From Mixophyes australis (Eukaryota; Chordata; Amphibia; Anura; Limnodynastidae), in NCBI GenBank assembly GCA_036250195.1, contig JAVHZZ010000003.1, positions 292,985,065 through 293,049,064 on the forward strand: a DNA stretch of 64,000 bases, written 5' to 3'. This document shows, one piece after another, positions 1-10,955 of the stretch (position 1 is the first letter of the stretch; every line of letters starts with the position of its first letter). The notes below the pieces were generated by a model that did not search any database, was not told where the DNA came from, and saw only the letters and a list, made by a program, of their open reading frames with translations. The position numbers and the translations under genes were made by a program.

Positions 1-399
1 GCCGATAATCTGCCCACCTGTCAGAGCCACACAGGGGTATATAAGGGAGTCTCTGGCACCATTAGGGTGCCAGAGCATTGTTTCAACCTGCTCCAGCACC
101 TTGTCTGTATTTGGTTTCTGATCCAGTTTCTAACCCGGCTTCGCTCTGACCTTCCATTTGGAATTTCCTTTTGTACCTTGCTTCCCGTTGGTTCTGACCT
201 GGTTTGATTGACTATGCATAGTCCACTCTGTTACTATGCTGGTGGCTGTCTTGGAGTACTGCGACCTGCGCACCCTCTTGCAGTGAAGCCCAAACACCCT
301 TGCAGGGGTCCCTGGTGAACACTGGGGGTGCGTTAGATTCCGCGCCTCCTTGCTCAGCTGCGCAAATACCTGCTAGTAACCTCCTCTCTTATCGTGACA
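1..399 (+). repeat. Gypsy-type LTR, left part cut by the window start
   Basis: Sequence of the same kind as the LTRs at 21768 and 26576. It has a TATA box (38-45), a perfect 10-bp inverted repeat just after it (51-60 with 66-75), a long C/T-rich leader containing the shared words CTGACC and TTTGAC, the shared block GGGGTCCCTGGTGAACAC and GCGCCTCC near the end, and the terminus GTGACA at 394-399. The 5' part lies outside the window, so the target duplication cannot be checked and a solo LTR cannot be told from the 3' LTR of a full element. Confidence 0.7.
38..75 (+). promoter_or_regulatory. LTR core promoter: TATA box and adjoining palindrome
   Basis: TATATAAG is followed 5 bp later by CTCTGGCACC-ATTAG-GGTGCCAGAG, a perfect 10-bp stem with a 5-nt loop. 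The same arrangement occurs in two other LTRs of the window. Initiation about 30 bp after the TATA box would fall in the right arm of the palindrome. Confidence 0.6.
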
Positions 400-891
400 C
401 AGGGGAAGGAAACAAATGACAGTTATCTATCAGCTTAGCTCCTCTCCCAGCATCCAGCCAAATTGGGACGTAGGTTCCATAGACAAAAATGTTGGCAATC
501 ACATTGTGGTGTTAGAAGTGGAGAAGACTAACAGTTCTCATTCTGGCCGATTTCATTCTGTGGGGCTGATTTTTCTTTTGACAAACAATTACTGTGGATT
601 ACTCTTCTAATCAGTCTGGACTATTTGAGGCATGATTGTGAATAGTTTATTTACTTGTGGTATGGAGTGTGATCTTGATATTATTAATGATCCTGCTAAA
701 AACCTAGTCTCAAAAAGGGTCAGATGAAGCTAAATGTGCATCCTGACAAAGTTGAGGAGGTTATTAGCTGCATCTGCACCTACACCTCTCCTCTGTGTTT
801 TGTTCCACCTTGTCAGGGTGAGATGTAGCAAAAATACTATCCTGCTGTAGGCAATAGCAGACATGGCTTTAACTACTTCATCTACTTGTAT
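400..891. other. No recognisable feature
   Basis: Single-copy-looking, slightly AT-rich DNA between the LTR end and the hAT element. The 64-codon frame at 416-610 resembles nothing I know and has no supporting context. Confidence 0.5.
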
Positions 892-899
892 ACTACACT

Positions 900-2431
900 C
901 AGGGCCTGATTAAGGGTTCTGGCCACCCTAGGCTAATACGGCCGCAGCGCCCCCCCTCCTCCGAATATATAGGTGTATAGGAACACTCCTGAATATGAAT
1001 GTTCAGGTGTATTCTCCAGCATTCAAATTTAGACAGATTGTGCCATTGTCTCTTACCTGTCCTTGCTCTTCTCTCTTGCAACTTTGTTATCCTCTCGCTG
1101 GCTTCTGGAAAGTTGGCGTCCTTTTTTGAAAATGCAAAAATGTATTATAATGCAAACCCTGAATGATTAGGCCCTTTAGTTAAAACAAAACACTCCATTA
1201 TGGCCAGCTAAAAGTACCCCATTGGACAGGCATATATAAGCAATATCTGAATATTTGTTGTCAATCAAATACAAACCTCTACCAGCCCCATCTCACTAAT
1301 ATTTAGTATTCTAGTGATTGCTGAGACCACCCATGTGACCACCACACAATCATGAGATTCTGCCCCCCAAAGCTGCTCTATTTTTTAAATACCCCCTGCA
1401 GCCATTTTCCTTAACCACAACCCCCCCCCCCCCGCACAGCCATTTTCCTTAACCCCTGCTGCAGCCATTTTCTTTACCTCCCACCCTGCATCCATCCCCC
1501 TTGCAGCTATTTTCCTTACCTCCACTCTGCTAGCTAGCTATCCCCCCCCCCGTCACATCAAAACTCCCCCAGTCACATATATCAGCCCCCCTCCTCTGCC
1601 CTCCTTCATACATATCAACCTCTCTACCTCCCTATAGATTTTCATGGCAGTCCCCCCTCCCACCCTATAGATTTGTATGACAGTCCCCCTCTCCCTCCCT
1701 ATACATATGCATGACAGTCCCCCCTCTCCCTCCCTATAGATATGCAGGGTAGTCCCCCCCTCCCTATAGATATGCAAGGTAGTTCCCCCCCTCCCTATAG
1801 ATATGCAGGGTAGTTCCCCCCCTTCCTATAGATATACAGGGCAGTTCCCCCTCCCTATAGATATGCAGGGCAGTTCTCCCCCTCCCTATAGATATACAGG
1901 GCAGTTCCCCCCCTCCTTATAGATATGCAGGGCAGTTCCCCCCCCTCCCTATAGATATGCAGGGCAGTTCCCCCCCCCTCCCTATAGATATGCAGGGCAG
2001 TTCCCCCCCCTCCCTATAGATATGCAGGGCAGTTCCCCCCCCTCCCTATAGATATGCAGGGCAGTTCCCCCCTCCCTATAGATATGCAGGGCAGTTTCCC
2101 CCCCCCTCCCTATAGATATGCAGGGCAGTTCCCCCCCCCCCTCCCTATAGATATGCAGGGCAGTTCCCCCCCTCCCTATAGATATGCAGGGTAGTCCCCC
2201 CCTCCCTATAGATATGCAGGGTAGTTCCCCCCCCTCCCTATAGATATGCAGGGTAGTTCCCCCCTTCCTATAGATATGTAGGGCAGTTCCCCCTCCCTAT
2301 AGATATGCAGGGCAGTTCTCCCCCTCCCTATAGATATACAAAAAAAAAAAAAAATACCCACAGTGCCGCGCCCCCCGGGACCCAGCGCCCCAGGCTGCAG
2401 CCTGGTCAGCCTAGTGGTTGATCAGGCCCTG
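900..2431. mobile_element. Non-autonomous hAT element, CAGGGCC type
   Basis: Begins CAGGGCCTGATTAAGG and ends TGATCAGGCCCTG, so the termini are inverted. It is flanked by ACTACACT (892-899) and ATTACACT (2432-2439), an 8-bp duplication with one mismatch, which is the hAT size. No transposase remains. The ends resemble those of the element at 49917-50791, including GGTTCTGGCC near the left end and CCTAGGCTGCAGCCT-like sequence near the right. The interior is pyrimidine-rich and largely a minisatellite. Confidence 0.8.
1560..2338. repeat. Minisatellite, about 28-33 bp unit, over 20 copies
   Basis: Tandem copies of a unit built on CCTCCCTATAGATATGCAGG followed by GCAGTTCC and a C run of variable length. 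Unit length varies mostly because the C run does. Copies are cleanest from about 1700 to 2335. The minus strand carries paired runs of G in every unit. The small open frames across this stretch on the minus strand are products of the repeat. Confidence 0.9.
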
Positions 2432-2439
2432 ATTACACT

Positions 2440-3313
2440 TTAAAATAGATATTTATAGAAAATAATTTCAGATATGATGTACTGTACAATAAGAAATCAT
2501 CATGGAAGCTCAGTTGTACAGGTGATGCAAATCAGTATATACTAAAAAGAAGAAATCTCTTTTACACTGTCACATATATGAGTAACATATATCATTAATA
2601 AGTGTTTTCTTTTTCTCAGTTTAGTTTCTTTCTAAGGAGCTGCAAGCAAAGGAGTTGTTTATGTGAAATCCCTGAATTTGGGCCTGAAGCGAACAGACTT
2701 TTTATAATGAGTGTCAAATCAATTTTACCAGTGTGAAACCTAAACTGACCGATCCAGAAGTCTCTGCAATTTATACATAACCATAAAATAATATTGCACA
2801 ATAACAGTCACGTCCAATTGTGTTTTGCAGATTTATTATAATTATGAGAATCAATGAAAGTTAGAAATATAAAGACAGAAAATATATGAGATGTAACTAT
2901 TCAAATAGAACATTGAAACTTCTGTTATCAGGCAACAGTTAAAATAAATTGAATAATAAAATGTGTTTTTAAGCACCTGACAGACTTAAGAACATATGCT
3001 ATTTCCATTCATTTAAATGTGAATATTGGAACATAATTTACTCGCTAAAAATAGATGAAAAACAAATCTGGTGAAAGGTTGTTTTTCTACATATTATAGA
3101 ATTTGCAATTGCTTTATGCAATTACATAATAACCAACATTGTTCTGGGCTTACTAACATCAAAACCACTAGCAAACCACTAGCAAAGAAAGTACATAGCC
3201 CATGTATCTTGTTCTAGGATTATCACTAGGATAAAATACCTAAGGGATGTTTTGGGATATCCATCATATCCTTAGTCTTAATAAACTTGTGAATAGTCCT
3301 TCATTTCCACAAT
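2440..3313. other. No recognisable feature
   Basis: AT-rich DNA without motifs I can assign on either strand. Confidence 0.5.
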
Positions 3314-3864
3314 TCAAGCTGTGCTACCCTCCAGCTGGTGCTCACAAACTTTTCTACATCCAGCTAAAACCAAGTGTCTACTCCGGAGGCTTTGGAGGAA
3401 GCAGAGACACAGAGTTGCCCAGAGAGCCATTATTTTCCTCAAGATGAGTCCTGTAGATAAAGCTCCAGACAAAGAGGACTTGGAGCATTGTGAGAATGTC
3501 TGGGATCCCTTTTTCACTTTTCAGGAGCTTCTTGAACATAACTACCCGCTTTACTTTGTCCATGTTAGAGCCCCAGATATAGTGAAAGACTGCCCTTGTT
3601 ATGGTCATGCAGAACTCATTCAGAAATGGACACAGCCAGGGCTATGTACTGCAGAAATGGAAGAAACTCATTGTGCAGCACCAAGGTTTGGCCTAGCTGT
3701 TCCTCTATTTCTTGTGTGGTGATCCCACTAATCTCTGTCTTCTGTCTAAAGCACTCAACAAAGGACTCTATATAACAAACAAAAAAAAGAGATGAATGAT
3801 GGCACACTTGTGTGACCTCAGATACGAGAGGAAAGGGACAAGTTATACAGAAGTTCACCAGCAC
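3314..3864 (-). pseudogene. Non-LTR retrotransposon C-terminal fragment
   Basis: Broken minus-strand frames read like the region downstream of the reverse transcriptase in L1/Tx1-like ORF2 proteins. The clearest piece is at 3378-3608, with FHYIWGSNMDKVKRVVM and then a stretch ending GIPDI. The blocks are split between at least three frames, so the copy is old. I infer the family from the 'F-IWGS/WGS-M-KVKR' style of this segment. The neighbouring plus-strand piece at 4330 is a different part of a LINE in the other orientation, so the two are probably separate insertions. No catalytic RT motif is present. Confidence 0.4.
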
Positions 3865-4329
3865 TGGACTGGTGGTCTGGCATGGACAGAGATTTCATGG
3901 ATAAACCTGATGCAGGACTCCACAGGGAATCCTCATTCTACCTTAACCACTATTTCCACTGAGTCTTCATCCTATGCCCCTTCTGCGATTTCTTCTGAAG
4001 AGAAGCAAGTGCTTCAGTCCAGGGACTGTGAAAAAGGTTGAATTAGTGGCTTTGTCCCTCATGATTCTACATTTTTCAACCCATCAACTTCAGCTTTGTC
4101 CCGCAAAAACCATCCTCTCATGACTAAGTCACTTGGATGGTTGTGGTGTGTCTCTGATAACTACCCCAGCCATTCAGTCCTTTCCTAGGAGCAAGCAGCA
4201 CCAAGACACAACTGAAGATGCAGTTTTCCCTTACAGAAGTTTCACAAACTCTGGCTAAAAATGCACAGATCCAAATATGCTTACCCTACCCTGTTTTTAC
4301 TAAATGCCTTTGAAATTGCTTTGAGTAAA

Positions 4330-4422
4330 TGCCAGAACTCTCTTAAGAATCATTTAATTCTATTGGCTGATCGTCGCTATGAATTTCTTATTTTGCAAGA
4401 AACACACTTTACTCCTCTACGT
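4330..4422 (+). pseudogene. LINE endonuclease N-terminal scrap
   Basis: The plus-strand frame reads LLADRRYEFLILQETHFT at about 4354-4407. This matches the first conserved block of APE-type endonucleases in L1/Tx1-like LINEs, where the E of QETH is a metal ligand. The frame then runs into the SINE that starts at 4426, which seems to have truncated it. Only this short block supports the call. Confidence 0.4.
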
Positions 4423-4425
4423 TTT

Positions 4426-4456
<31 letters not shown>

Positions 4457-4722
4457 CCATTTATTTATATAGCGCCACTGATTCCGCAGCGCTGTACAGA
4501 GAACTCAATTACATCTGTCCCTGCCCCACTGGAGCTCACAGTCTAAATTCCATAATATAGACACACATTCACACACACAGACAGGGAGACAGACAGACAT
4601 GTAGAGACTAGGGTCAATTTTTGATAGTAGCCAATTAACCTACTAGTATGTTTTTGGAGTGTGGGAGGAAACCGGAGCACCCGGAGGAAACCCACGCAAA
4701 CACAGGGAGAACATACAAACTT
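4426..4722 (-). mobile_element. SINE with L2-type tail, 5'-truncated
   Basis: Read on the minus strand it runs from TTTGTATGTTCTCCCTGTG through TTTCCTCCGGGTGCTCCGG to GCGCTATATAAATAAATG and a (GAT)n tail. The tRNA-like head seen in the copies at 35399 and 45078 is missing. A short CA/GACA-rich patch lies in the middle, as in the other copies. Confidence 0.85.
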
Positions 4723-5296
4723 AATGCTTAAGCATAAAACACTTGGTGACCCAGAGGGTAGATATATCATTTTAATAGGCTCATTGGGCAACCTGTGATT
4801 GTCCCCGATCTTGTACTATGCTCTAAATACATGTCAGTTCTCCTTTTTTCCACTTTATTTAAACAAATAGATGTCAACACATATTTTAATATGCTTGAAG
4901 ACCCATCAAATAGGTTCCCACTAAGAGATTCCTACCTGTTACCAGCTGTCTCGCTACTCACGATGGCTTGCTATGCACTTTCATCCCGGCTGGTTGCTTA
5001 GCAGCTGGGACACTTCTTCCCACTGTTCTGGCAGGCATGTGATACTTTCATCCAGTCACTGGAAAGGGGCTTGTTTATACAGGAGCCCTTTGATTGGCCA
5101 TTTGTTCTATAAATTGTAGGGAGGGCTGCATGTGAAAGAAAATGCATACAAATGCCTATATTGTGGGTATCTAGTTCTAGTCATATTGAATAAGGTATTC
5201 TTGAATGTTTCTTCACTTGGTTGTAAATGTTATATAGAATTTTTTTTCAGAAGTTCAAAAACTTATTGTAAGCATAATGGCTACTAAATGCCGCTG
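4723..5296. other. No recognisable feature
   Basis: Nothing assignable. Small open frames here have no recognisable content. Confidence 0.45.
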
Positions 5297-5554
5297 GTTT
5301 CGCTACTGCACCATACTCTGAGTTCCCCTCCCAGATTTTAGGCCATCCGCCGGCCTCCCCTACCCCTAAGTTTCCCAGGTTTCATCCCATCTACCATTTT
5401 TATTCCAGTCCTCTGCCCGCTCCCGGTGCCCAGTACCATGCCCAATATTACCCCTACTGGAGTCAAATAATTATCTCCCCCCATTTACGCTTCTACCACT
5501 TTTACCACTTCTATCACCGCCCCTCATTTCCCTGCACCACAGCACCCTCCCTCC

Positions 5555-5842
5555 ATGCCCTTAACCTGCCCAGTCTTACCCTGCCAGCAGTTTCCCTTCT
5601 CATCAAACACGCCTCCCTTCTGTCACCAACCACCCCATGGGCCATCGCACCTCAACCTCCTTGTCCCAGACCCCCTCTTGCCCGCACCCATCCAGCGTCC
5701 TCCTGCCACTCCTACCTCCCTGCTAAGTTTAGCATTGCCCACTCATGGTCCCCCATTGTATCCTAGGAATTGTCCAGCTTCCCAAGTTCACACCGGGATG
5801 TTCCGCCTGTTATCTCTTCTGTTGTTTCAGGTTTTCTGGTAA
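5555..5842 (+). pseudogene. Proline-rich segment of the recombinase element
   Basis: A 95-codon frame rich in Pro, Ser and Leu. Proline-rich sequence without stops extends upstream in neighbouring frames to about 5330. It holds no domain I can name. It is placed with the recombinase element by position and by the similar low-complexity N-terminal regions that such elements have. It could equally be independent low-complexity sequence. Confidence 0.3.
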
Positions 5843-6183
5843 CAGATGATGTCGTGTCCAGACAAGAACATCAGCAACTGGATGTCAGCCAAGCGCAGGC
5901 ACAACAGGAAGTTCCTGAGGTGGTCATAGGACTGTCTGACTCACTGGTAGCCAGTGAATTTGAGAGACATGTGGGTGACTGGGGCTTGGTTTCGAGATCT
6001 GATGTTTTGAGTGTAGCTGACGATTCCTCGGACACAGACCAGAGTCATAATAAATTGATGAGGCTTCTGCAATCAGACAAGCAGAGGGGTAGTTGTCACG
6101 CTAGTAGGCGGTTAGAAGGTGGGAAACCCCCCCTTGACAATCCTGCGTGCGCCCTTGGGCTGGACACTATGGTGGCCACTTAG
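5770..6183 (+). pseudogene. Acidic segment upstream of the recombinase
   Basis: A 137-codon frame whose middle part, after the acceptor-like site at 5830, contains acidic and polar stretches such as VADDSSDTDQSHNKLM. No cysteine clusters or membrane segments. I do not recognise a domain. Its place between the proline-rich stretch and the recombinase core-binding segment suggests the N-terminal exon of the same relic. The first 20 codons, before the acceptor site, overlap the proline-rich frame and are probably not coding. Confidence 0.35.
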
Positions 6184-6565
6184 TTAGCGCAGGGGGGGGT
6201 TTATGGAGACGCCGTTTATGGTGCGCCACTGCAGCCTTTAAGTTTTGGAGTTGTTCCACATCATTATTGCAGTAGAGCTGTGGGCACATTGGTAATGGGA
6301 CTGTGACATCACATTCTGGTATAACAATATGGGGGCGGTCCAGTCCATAAATAAACAAAGCGCTACCCCCTTCCCCTGAGATTAGATTGATCAAGCATTT
6401 AGTGTTGCGCTGTCTCAAGCACATTATTAGTTTCCATGCCAGACATGTGCTGAGTGCTGATATGAATTAGCAGGTGCACTTTTCCATTTTCACTGGGGAA
6501 AATTCAGGGAGATTGCCCCCACAGCTGATATTAATGGTACTACTTGTCCTTCATATCTTTTGCAG

Positions 6566-6722
6566 CTGATCGAACCGATATAGAAGGACTTGTAGAGACA
6601 TCTGTGGCCCATTCCACTTTAAGGGCATATAGGGTGTTCTGGCAGGACTGGGTGCATTTCTTTGTCAGCACACGGGACAGCAACAATGCATTCTTGATGT
6701 CATCTGGCACAAGTTTACATTG
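6566..6722 (+). pseudogene. Tyrosine recombinase core-binding remnant
   Basis: After a good acceptor-like site (TCTTTTGCAG ending at 6565) the frame reads ADRTDIEGLVETSVAHST, then LRAYRVFWQDWVHFF. The pattern 'S-A-STLRAY--FW--W--F' is the usual start of the SAM-like N-terminal domain of tyrosine recombinases, which grips DNA next to the crossover site. The frame ends at a stop at about 6722, so the rest of the core-binding domain is lost or frame-shifted. No nucleotide similarity to the second fragment at 19.7 kb was evident here, because that fragment covers another part. Confidence 0.5.
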
Positions 6723-7126
6723 AGCGTTTCTAGAACTCTAATGTTATCCCTGCTGGCTGGTATTTCATTCATGGTCCAATTACATGGAGGTGGATTTTAC
6801 TAAAGAATTTTTAAATCAGAAGGCTTTGAAGGGGGAAGGGGGGGTAGGACAAAGCCTCCCAGGGGAGATAATAGGCAGCCTATTGACATTACCATGTTGC
6901 GTAAACCTATTGGTGCAGCTTGGACTTTGCTTTTTGGCACTGCTTTTTCAGTTGCAAATGTGATCATGCAAGATGCATTCTTACTATGTAAGTTACATAA
7001 ATCCAAAACAGGGATGCTGAGTCACGATGGCAGCTCAATTAGATAAGGATATTTGCCTAGTCATCCTGGCTAGGGCCTACTGGTAGTTAGGCCCCTTGGG
7101 GGGCACGTTTGGCTGCTTTGGACTCA

Positions 7127-7326
7127 ACTCCTCTTACCAAATATCAATTTGGCTTCATTTTCAGGAAATGTGTGTCCTTAATAGGTTTTAATGCTGATGA
7201 CTACGGAACACATTCCTTCATAACTGGTGCGCCCACCTCGGTGGCAGTAGAAGGGTCCTCTGTGAAGTAGATTAAGCAGCTAGGCAGACATCAAGCAGTT
7301 AGACACACTAAATTATAGTAGTCACT
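7127..7326 (+). pseudogene. Tyrosine recombinase catalytic-domain remnant
   Basis: One frame gives LTKYQFGFIFRKCVSLIG, then DDYGTHSFITGAPTSVAV, then, after a stop, IKQLGRHQAVRHTKL. The blocks match the C-terminal catalytic region of these recombinases, where the consensus is a His-Ser-Phe-Arg box, a Gly-Arg-Trp/His box and then the nucleophilic Tyr. Here the box His is at 7211-7213, but the Arg of HSFR is Ile and the Tyr is not found before stops at about 7316. The copy is therefore catalytically dead. The Arg I box upstream was not identified. Confidence 0.55.
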
Positions 7327-7626
7327 CTCCACTTGGCAACCCTGGACTTGTTCACTTTTCACCTTTGCAGGTGTGGGTGTGGAATGATTTCTCTCAAAAT
7401 GAAAGACCTCATAGCATGTCCAAGGTTTTTTTTTACGGTTTTAACCTTCACATGGGTTGTATCGTACCTTCCCCTCATGTTTTTAGGATTTGGCTTACTG
7501 ACAGGGCCTGCTGTAAATTAAAGGATGCATCTCTTCATTTATTGCTGCTATGTATGTTACAGTGTTTTCTTGTTAAGCATTTTATATGCTATTGTATTGA
7601 TATTTGGAATGTTGTCTGATTTACAG

Positions 7627-7920
7627 AGAGTCCCCTAAAGCCGGTACAGATTTGGGTGGTTGGCCACTCTTTCATTCAATGGGCTGCCAGTTGCCAGCTT
7701 AAAAAAATGTAGTGGTTTAGAAGATTGCCAGAGGGTGGGCTCCTGACATCTCAGTGATTCATTTAAGAGGGAATGATTTCTGTAAGGGTAAGGTGGTGGG
7801 CCGTATTAGGCATGTTATTGATGACTTGCGGCTCATTGCTGCTGGGTGGTCAGCGGTTAAGATATGCTGCTCCCACATCATTCTGATCATGAATAGGGAG
7901 TAGTTTCACTTACGCCATAA
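7627..7920 (+). pseudogene. SGNH-hydrolase-like domain, N-terminal half
   Basis: After an acceptor-like TTACAG ending at 7626 the frame reads PVQIWVVGHSFIQWAA, then, after an in-frame break, a second block with VIHLRGNDFCKGKVVGRI and a further strand KICCSHIILIMNRE. GHSF is in the place of the nucleophile block (GDS in classical SGNH enzymes) and GND is block III. This kind of hydrolase-like domain accompanies tyrosine recombinases in several vertebrate retroelements; its role there is unknown to me. A separate fragment with the C-terminal half lies at 19725-20005. Confidence 0.55.
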
Positions 7921-7970
7921 TTTAGTGCCTTGGAATTAGGGCCAGTTGGCCATCCCTTTATTGATTGGGT

Positions 7971-8628
7971 ATTAACTGTTTAACTGAATTAGCATCTGCT
8001 TTTGTTGCCACTATCATTTAAAATAAATCTGTTTCCTCAGTGTGCCAAAATTTAACCATGTGTTTGTATGTTTTTTGTCAGGTAATAGATAAGGTAATAA
8101 AATGTAGGAAGGGTATGTGCATTGGGAGATTATCAGCTATTTGGCGTTTAAAATAAATGAAAACCTGTCAAGGGATAAATGCACTAAATGCTAGGCTTGT
8201 GGTATATCAATGCACTTAGCTGAAAAGGGTTAATTTTCCTAGATTGAATTTGAGTTATCTAATTGGTTTGAAGGGGAGTGGATAAGCAGGCCTTTATAGT
8301 AAGGCAGGAACAGAAAGCCATTCTTTTTGCCTCAGGAAAATCCTTCCCTCCTGACTCTTTAGTCTATGTATGCTCTGCTGTGTTGCTAATTTTGTTAACT
8401 TTCTTTTCCTTATTCAGACAAGGCACAGTCAGCAGGAAAACAATGCAGTAAGCGGTTAATACATGGCACATGAGTTTGTCAGGCTGCAGGACTCTTCCCA
8501 TTTTGATATATATCTCTGCTGGGATAATTTGTGGGAATGTCCTGGGTATCATTTTTTGCATACGTGCCCGTTCAGGCCAGCAGGGGTGTATGTTCACTTA
8601 TGCTGTAATTTACCGTGTGGGATTCAAG
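7971..8628. other. No recognisable feature
   Basis: May be the tail of the recombinase element or flank. Nothing assignable was seen. Confidence 0.4.
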
Positions 8629-8895
8629 TAGAGATGGGCAGGCTCGGTTTCCTTAAAACCGAACCCACCCGAACTTTGGGGTTTCCAAGTACCGAGCCGA
8701 GTCGGCTAGATACTCTCGCGCATATTTGGATTCCAAAACGAGGCAAGACATCATTGTGACGTCGTCGGATCTCGCAAGTTTTTGAATCAATAAATATCCG
8801 CCTCCACAGCGATCTAGCGCCATTTGTGAGAGGGACAGAGAAGGGTTAGGTCACAGTATAGAGCAGGCAAAGTGATAGAGTAGAAATAGGAGGGT

Positions 8896-9190
8896 GGGTA
8901 TTTTTCTGAATTTGCACTACAAAGTGTTTGGGGTCTCATATTCCCCATTCTAAAAGAGCTTAATTTATGAGTGCTGAAATCCTAATAGCACTGTATTTTT
9001 CGGAATTTGCACTACAAAGTGTTTGGGGTCTCATATACACCCTTATAAAAAAAGCTATATTTTCTGAGTGCTGAAATCCTAATATAGTACTGTATTTTTC
9101 TGAATTTGCACTACAAAGTGTTTGGGGTCTCACATACCCACTTCTAAAAGAGCCTAATTTCTGAGTGCTGAAATCCTAATATAGCGCTGT
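8896..9190 (+). repeat. Three tandem copies, about 95-99 bp unit
   Basis: Each copy begins near TATTTTTCTGAATTTGCAC and ends near GTGCTGAAATCCTAAT. Copies start at about 8898, 8993 and 9092. It occupies the same place, between the terminus and the transposase, as the unrelated 100-bp array of the sister element at 29.8 kb. Confidence 0.85.
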
Positions 9191-9236
9191 TATATAATAA
9201 CCGTGAGGTGCAGGAGATGCCACAGCTTGTAGGAGA

Positions 9237-10331
9237 TTGCAGCAGCTCCAAGAACAATTTAATTTGCCCTGCCACCAACTTAAGCAAGACGTGTTAACAA
9301 GGTGGAATTCCACCCTATACATTCTTCAGAGGATAGAGGAACAGCGCAAAGCCATACTAGCGTATTGCACAAGCCATGACATTGGGAAAGGAGGGGGAAT
9401 TTATTTCAGTCTTGCACAGTGGAGAATCCTTTCTGTGTTGTGCAAGGTGCTGAAATCATTTGAAGTTGTGACATGTAAAAGCAGCTTGACAAACTGAAGG
9501 AGGAGATGAAAGAAAGCAATTCCGCAAAGTATGTTGTCCTTGTAGATCAAGAACTTAATACGCTTCGCAATGATCCAAGAGTTATTAAAATCTTGAAGTC
9601 GAATCACTATGTTTTGGAGACTGTGCTTGTTCTTAGTTTTAAGAACTACATCGATTCTTTGCTTCCAAATGACCGAGATCTGAACAGATGCAAGGAGCTC
9701 TTGGTCAGCAAGTTGACTGCTCAACTGGTCCTTGGCTTGACGACGTCTCCTCCTTCAGTTTCTCAGGCAGCTGCTGCTCATAAGAAATTGCACTTTCTAA
9801 AGAGAAGCAGGGATGATGCAGGTGGCAGACCACAACAGTTTGACATCTGGGCTGGTTTGAAAGATTTTACCAAAAAAATTGTGACCTCGGCCATAACTCC
9901 ATCCGATCCTACTATTAACATGCAAAGGATGGCGGTGGATTATTTTCATAGAAATCAAATTGTCAGACAGTCCCTTTCCATAGTGGGAGGAAAAACAAGC
10001 CATTTGGAAACCCATGTTCAAACTTGCTTTGCAATACCTAAGCTGCCCACCCTCCAGTGTGTACTCAGAAAGAGTTTTCAGCACAGCCGGGAACCTTGTC
10101 AGTGATCGACGTAGGAGGTTACTTCCTAAAAATGTTTAAAAGATGATGTTCATCAAAACGAACTACATTTTCCATGAGGAAGGCCTTTACCGGAAAATAC
10201 ATCTAAGTACTGACAATTCTCTAATGGCGGATTCCAGCGGAGATGAATTAATAGTCTGTGATGATGATGTACACACTGATGAGGGTGAGGATATTGCTGA
10301 AGATGATGACGACAACATCTTGACAGTGTAG
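9237..10331 (+). pseudogene. hAT transposase, C-terminal half, disrupted
   Basis: Three consecutive blocks. At 9237-9497 the frame contains QDVLTRWNSTLYILQRI, the conserved RW block of hAT transposases. At 9506-10105 it reads on with VDQELNTL and then HSREPCQ. The final block lies partly in another frame: SERVFSTAGNLVSDRRRRLL at about 10063-10122, the dimerisation motif of the family, and then a very acidic tail (10143-10331, with EDDDDN). Stops and frame changes near 9497 and 10105 make it inactive. The N-terminal BED zinc finger and the first catalytic Asp region are missing. A close relative of the middle block, with GGRPQQFDIWAGLKD, is found at 31.7 kb. Confidence 0.75.
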
Positions 10332-10639
10332 AATTAATTTGACAGCACTGTTGGTCTAACCTGCCTTTAGGACTTTGATAGCTGGTTTAGTGGGGGCCCA
10401 AACAAACCAAGCACTTCAGCCACAAAAGTGGTAGCCCTTGTTGCTGAAGTGCTTGGTTTGTTAAAGTGTGCATGTCCTTTGTAAGATCCAACATATGGGT
10501 CGGTGGGAGGGCCCAAGGACAATTCCATCTTGCACCTTTAATCTTTCCTGGCACTGATGTGTGTTTCTGCCATTACTCTAACAAGCCCATTGTTAGTATG
10601 TTTATGGAGGGCCATGTTGGACTTGCACTTCAGCCACAA

Positions 10640-10955
10640 AAGTGCCACTCCTTGTGAATGAACTGCTTGGCTTGATCAATTGTTCATGCTGCCTCTCTTA
10701 ATTGTGGGTGACATTGTTATCTTGTTTATTGAGGGCCAAAAGAAAATAAGCATTTCAGCCCACAAAAGTGGCACTCCTTGTGGATGAACTGCTTGGCTTG
10801 ATAAATTGTACATGCTACCTCTCCTAATTGTGGGTGACATTGTTATCTTGTATATTGAGGGCCGAAAGAAAATAAGCACTTCAGCCACAAAAGTGCCACT
10901 CCTTGTGCATGAACTGCATTGCTTGATAAATTGTACATGCTACCTCTCCTAAAAA
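10640..10955 (+). repeat. Tandem repeat, about 125 bp unit, 2.5 copies
   Basis: Copies begin near GCCACTCCTTGTG at about 10643, 10769 and 10895 and contain TTGTGGGTGACATTGTTATC. The stretch lies in the 3' part of the hAT relic. Confidence 0.75.

Larger units (their letters stand above)
5297..7970 (+). mobile_element. Relic of a tyrosine-recombinase element with SGNH part
   Basis: In order on the plus strand: a proline-rich segment, an acidic segment, a tyrosine-recombinase core-binding segment, a catalytic-domain remnant, and an SGNH-hydrolase-like segment. This order matches vertebrate tyrosine-recombinase retroelements of the Ngaro/DIRS type that carry a hydrolase-like frame; Crypton-type DNA elements are the main alternative. 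Stops and frame changes separate the parts. Four coding blocks start right after splice-acceptor-like sequences (ending at 5830, 6565, 7370 and 7626). Element ends were not found, so the limits are approximate. Confidence 0.55.

Noticed and set aside
1553..1777. 74-codon minus-strand frame with repeated residues
   Set aside because: Translation of the minisatellite; no start context or homologue.
3321..3722. 133-codon plus-strand frame
   Set aside because: It is antisense to a LINE fragment whose minus-strand reading shows family motifs.
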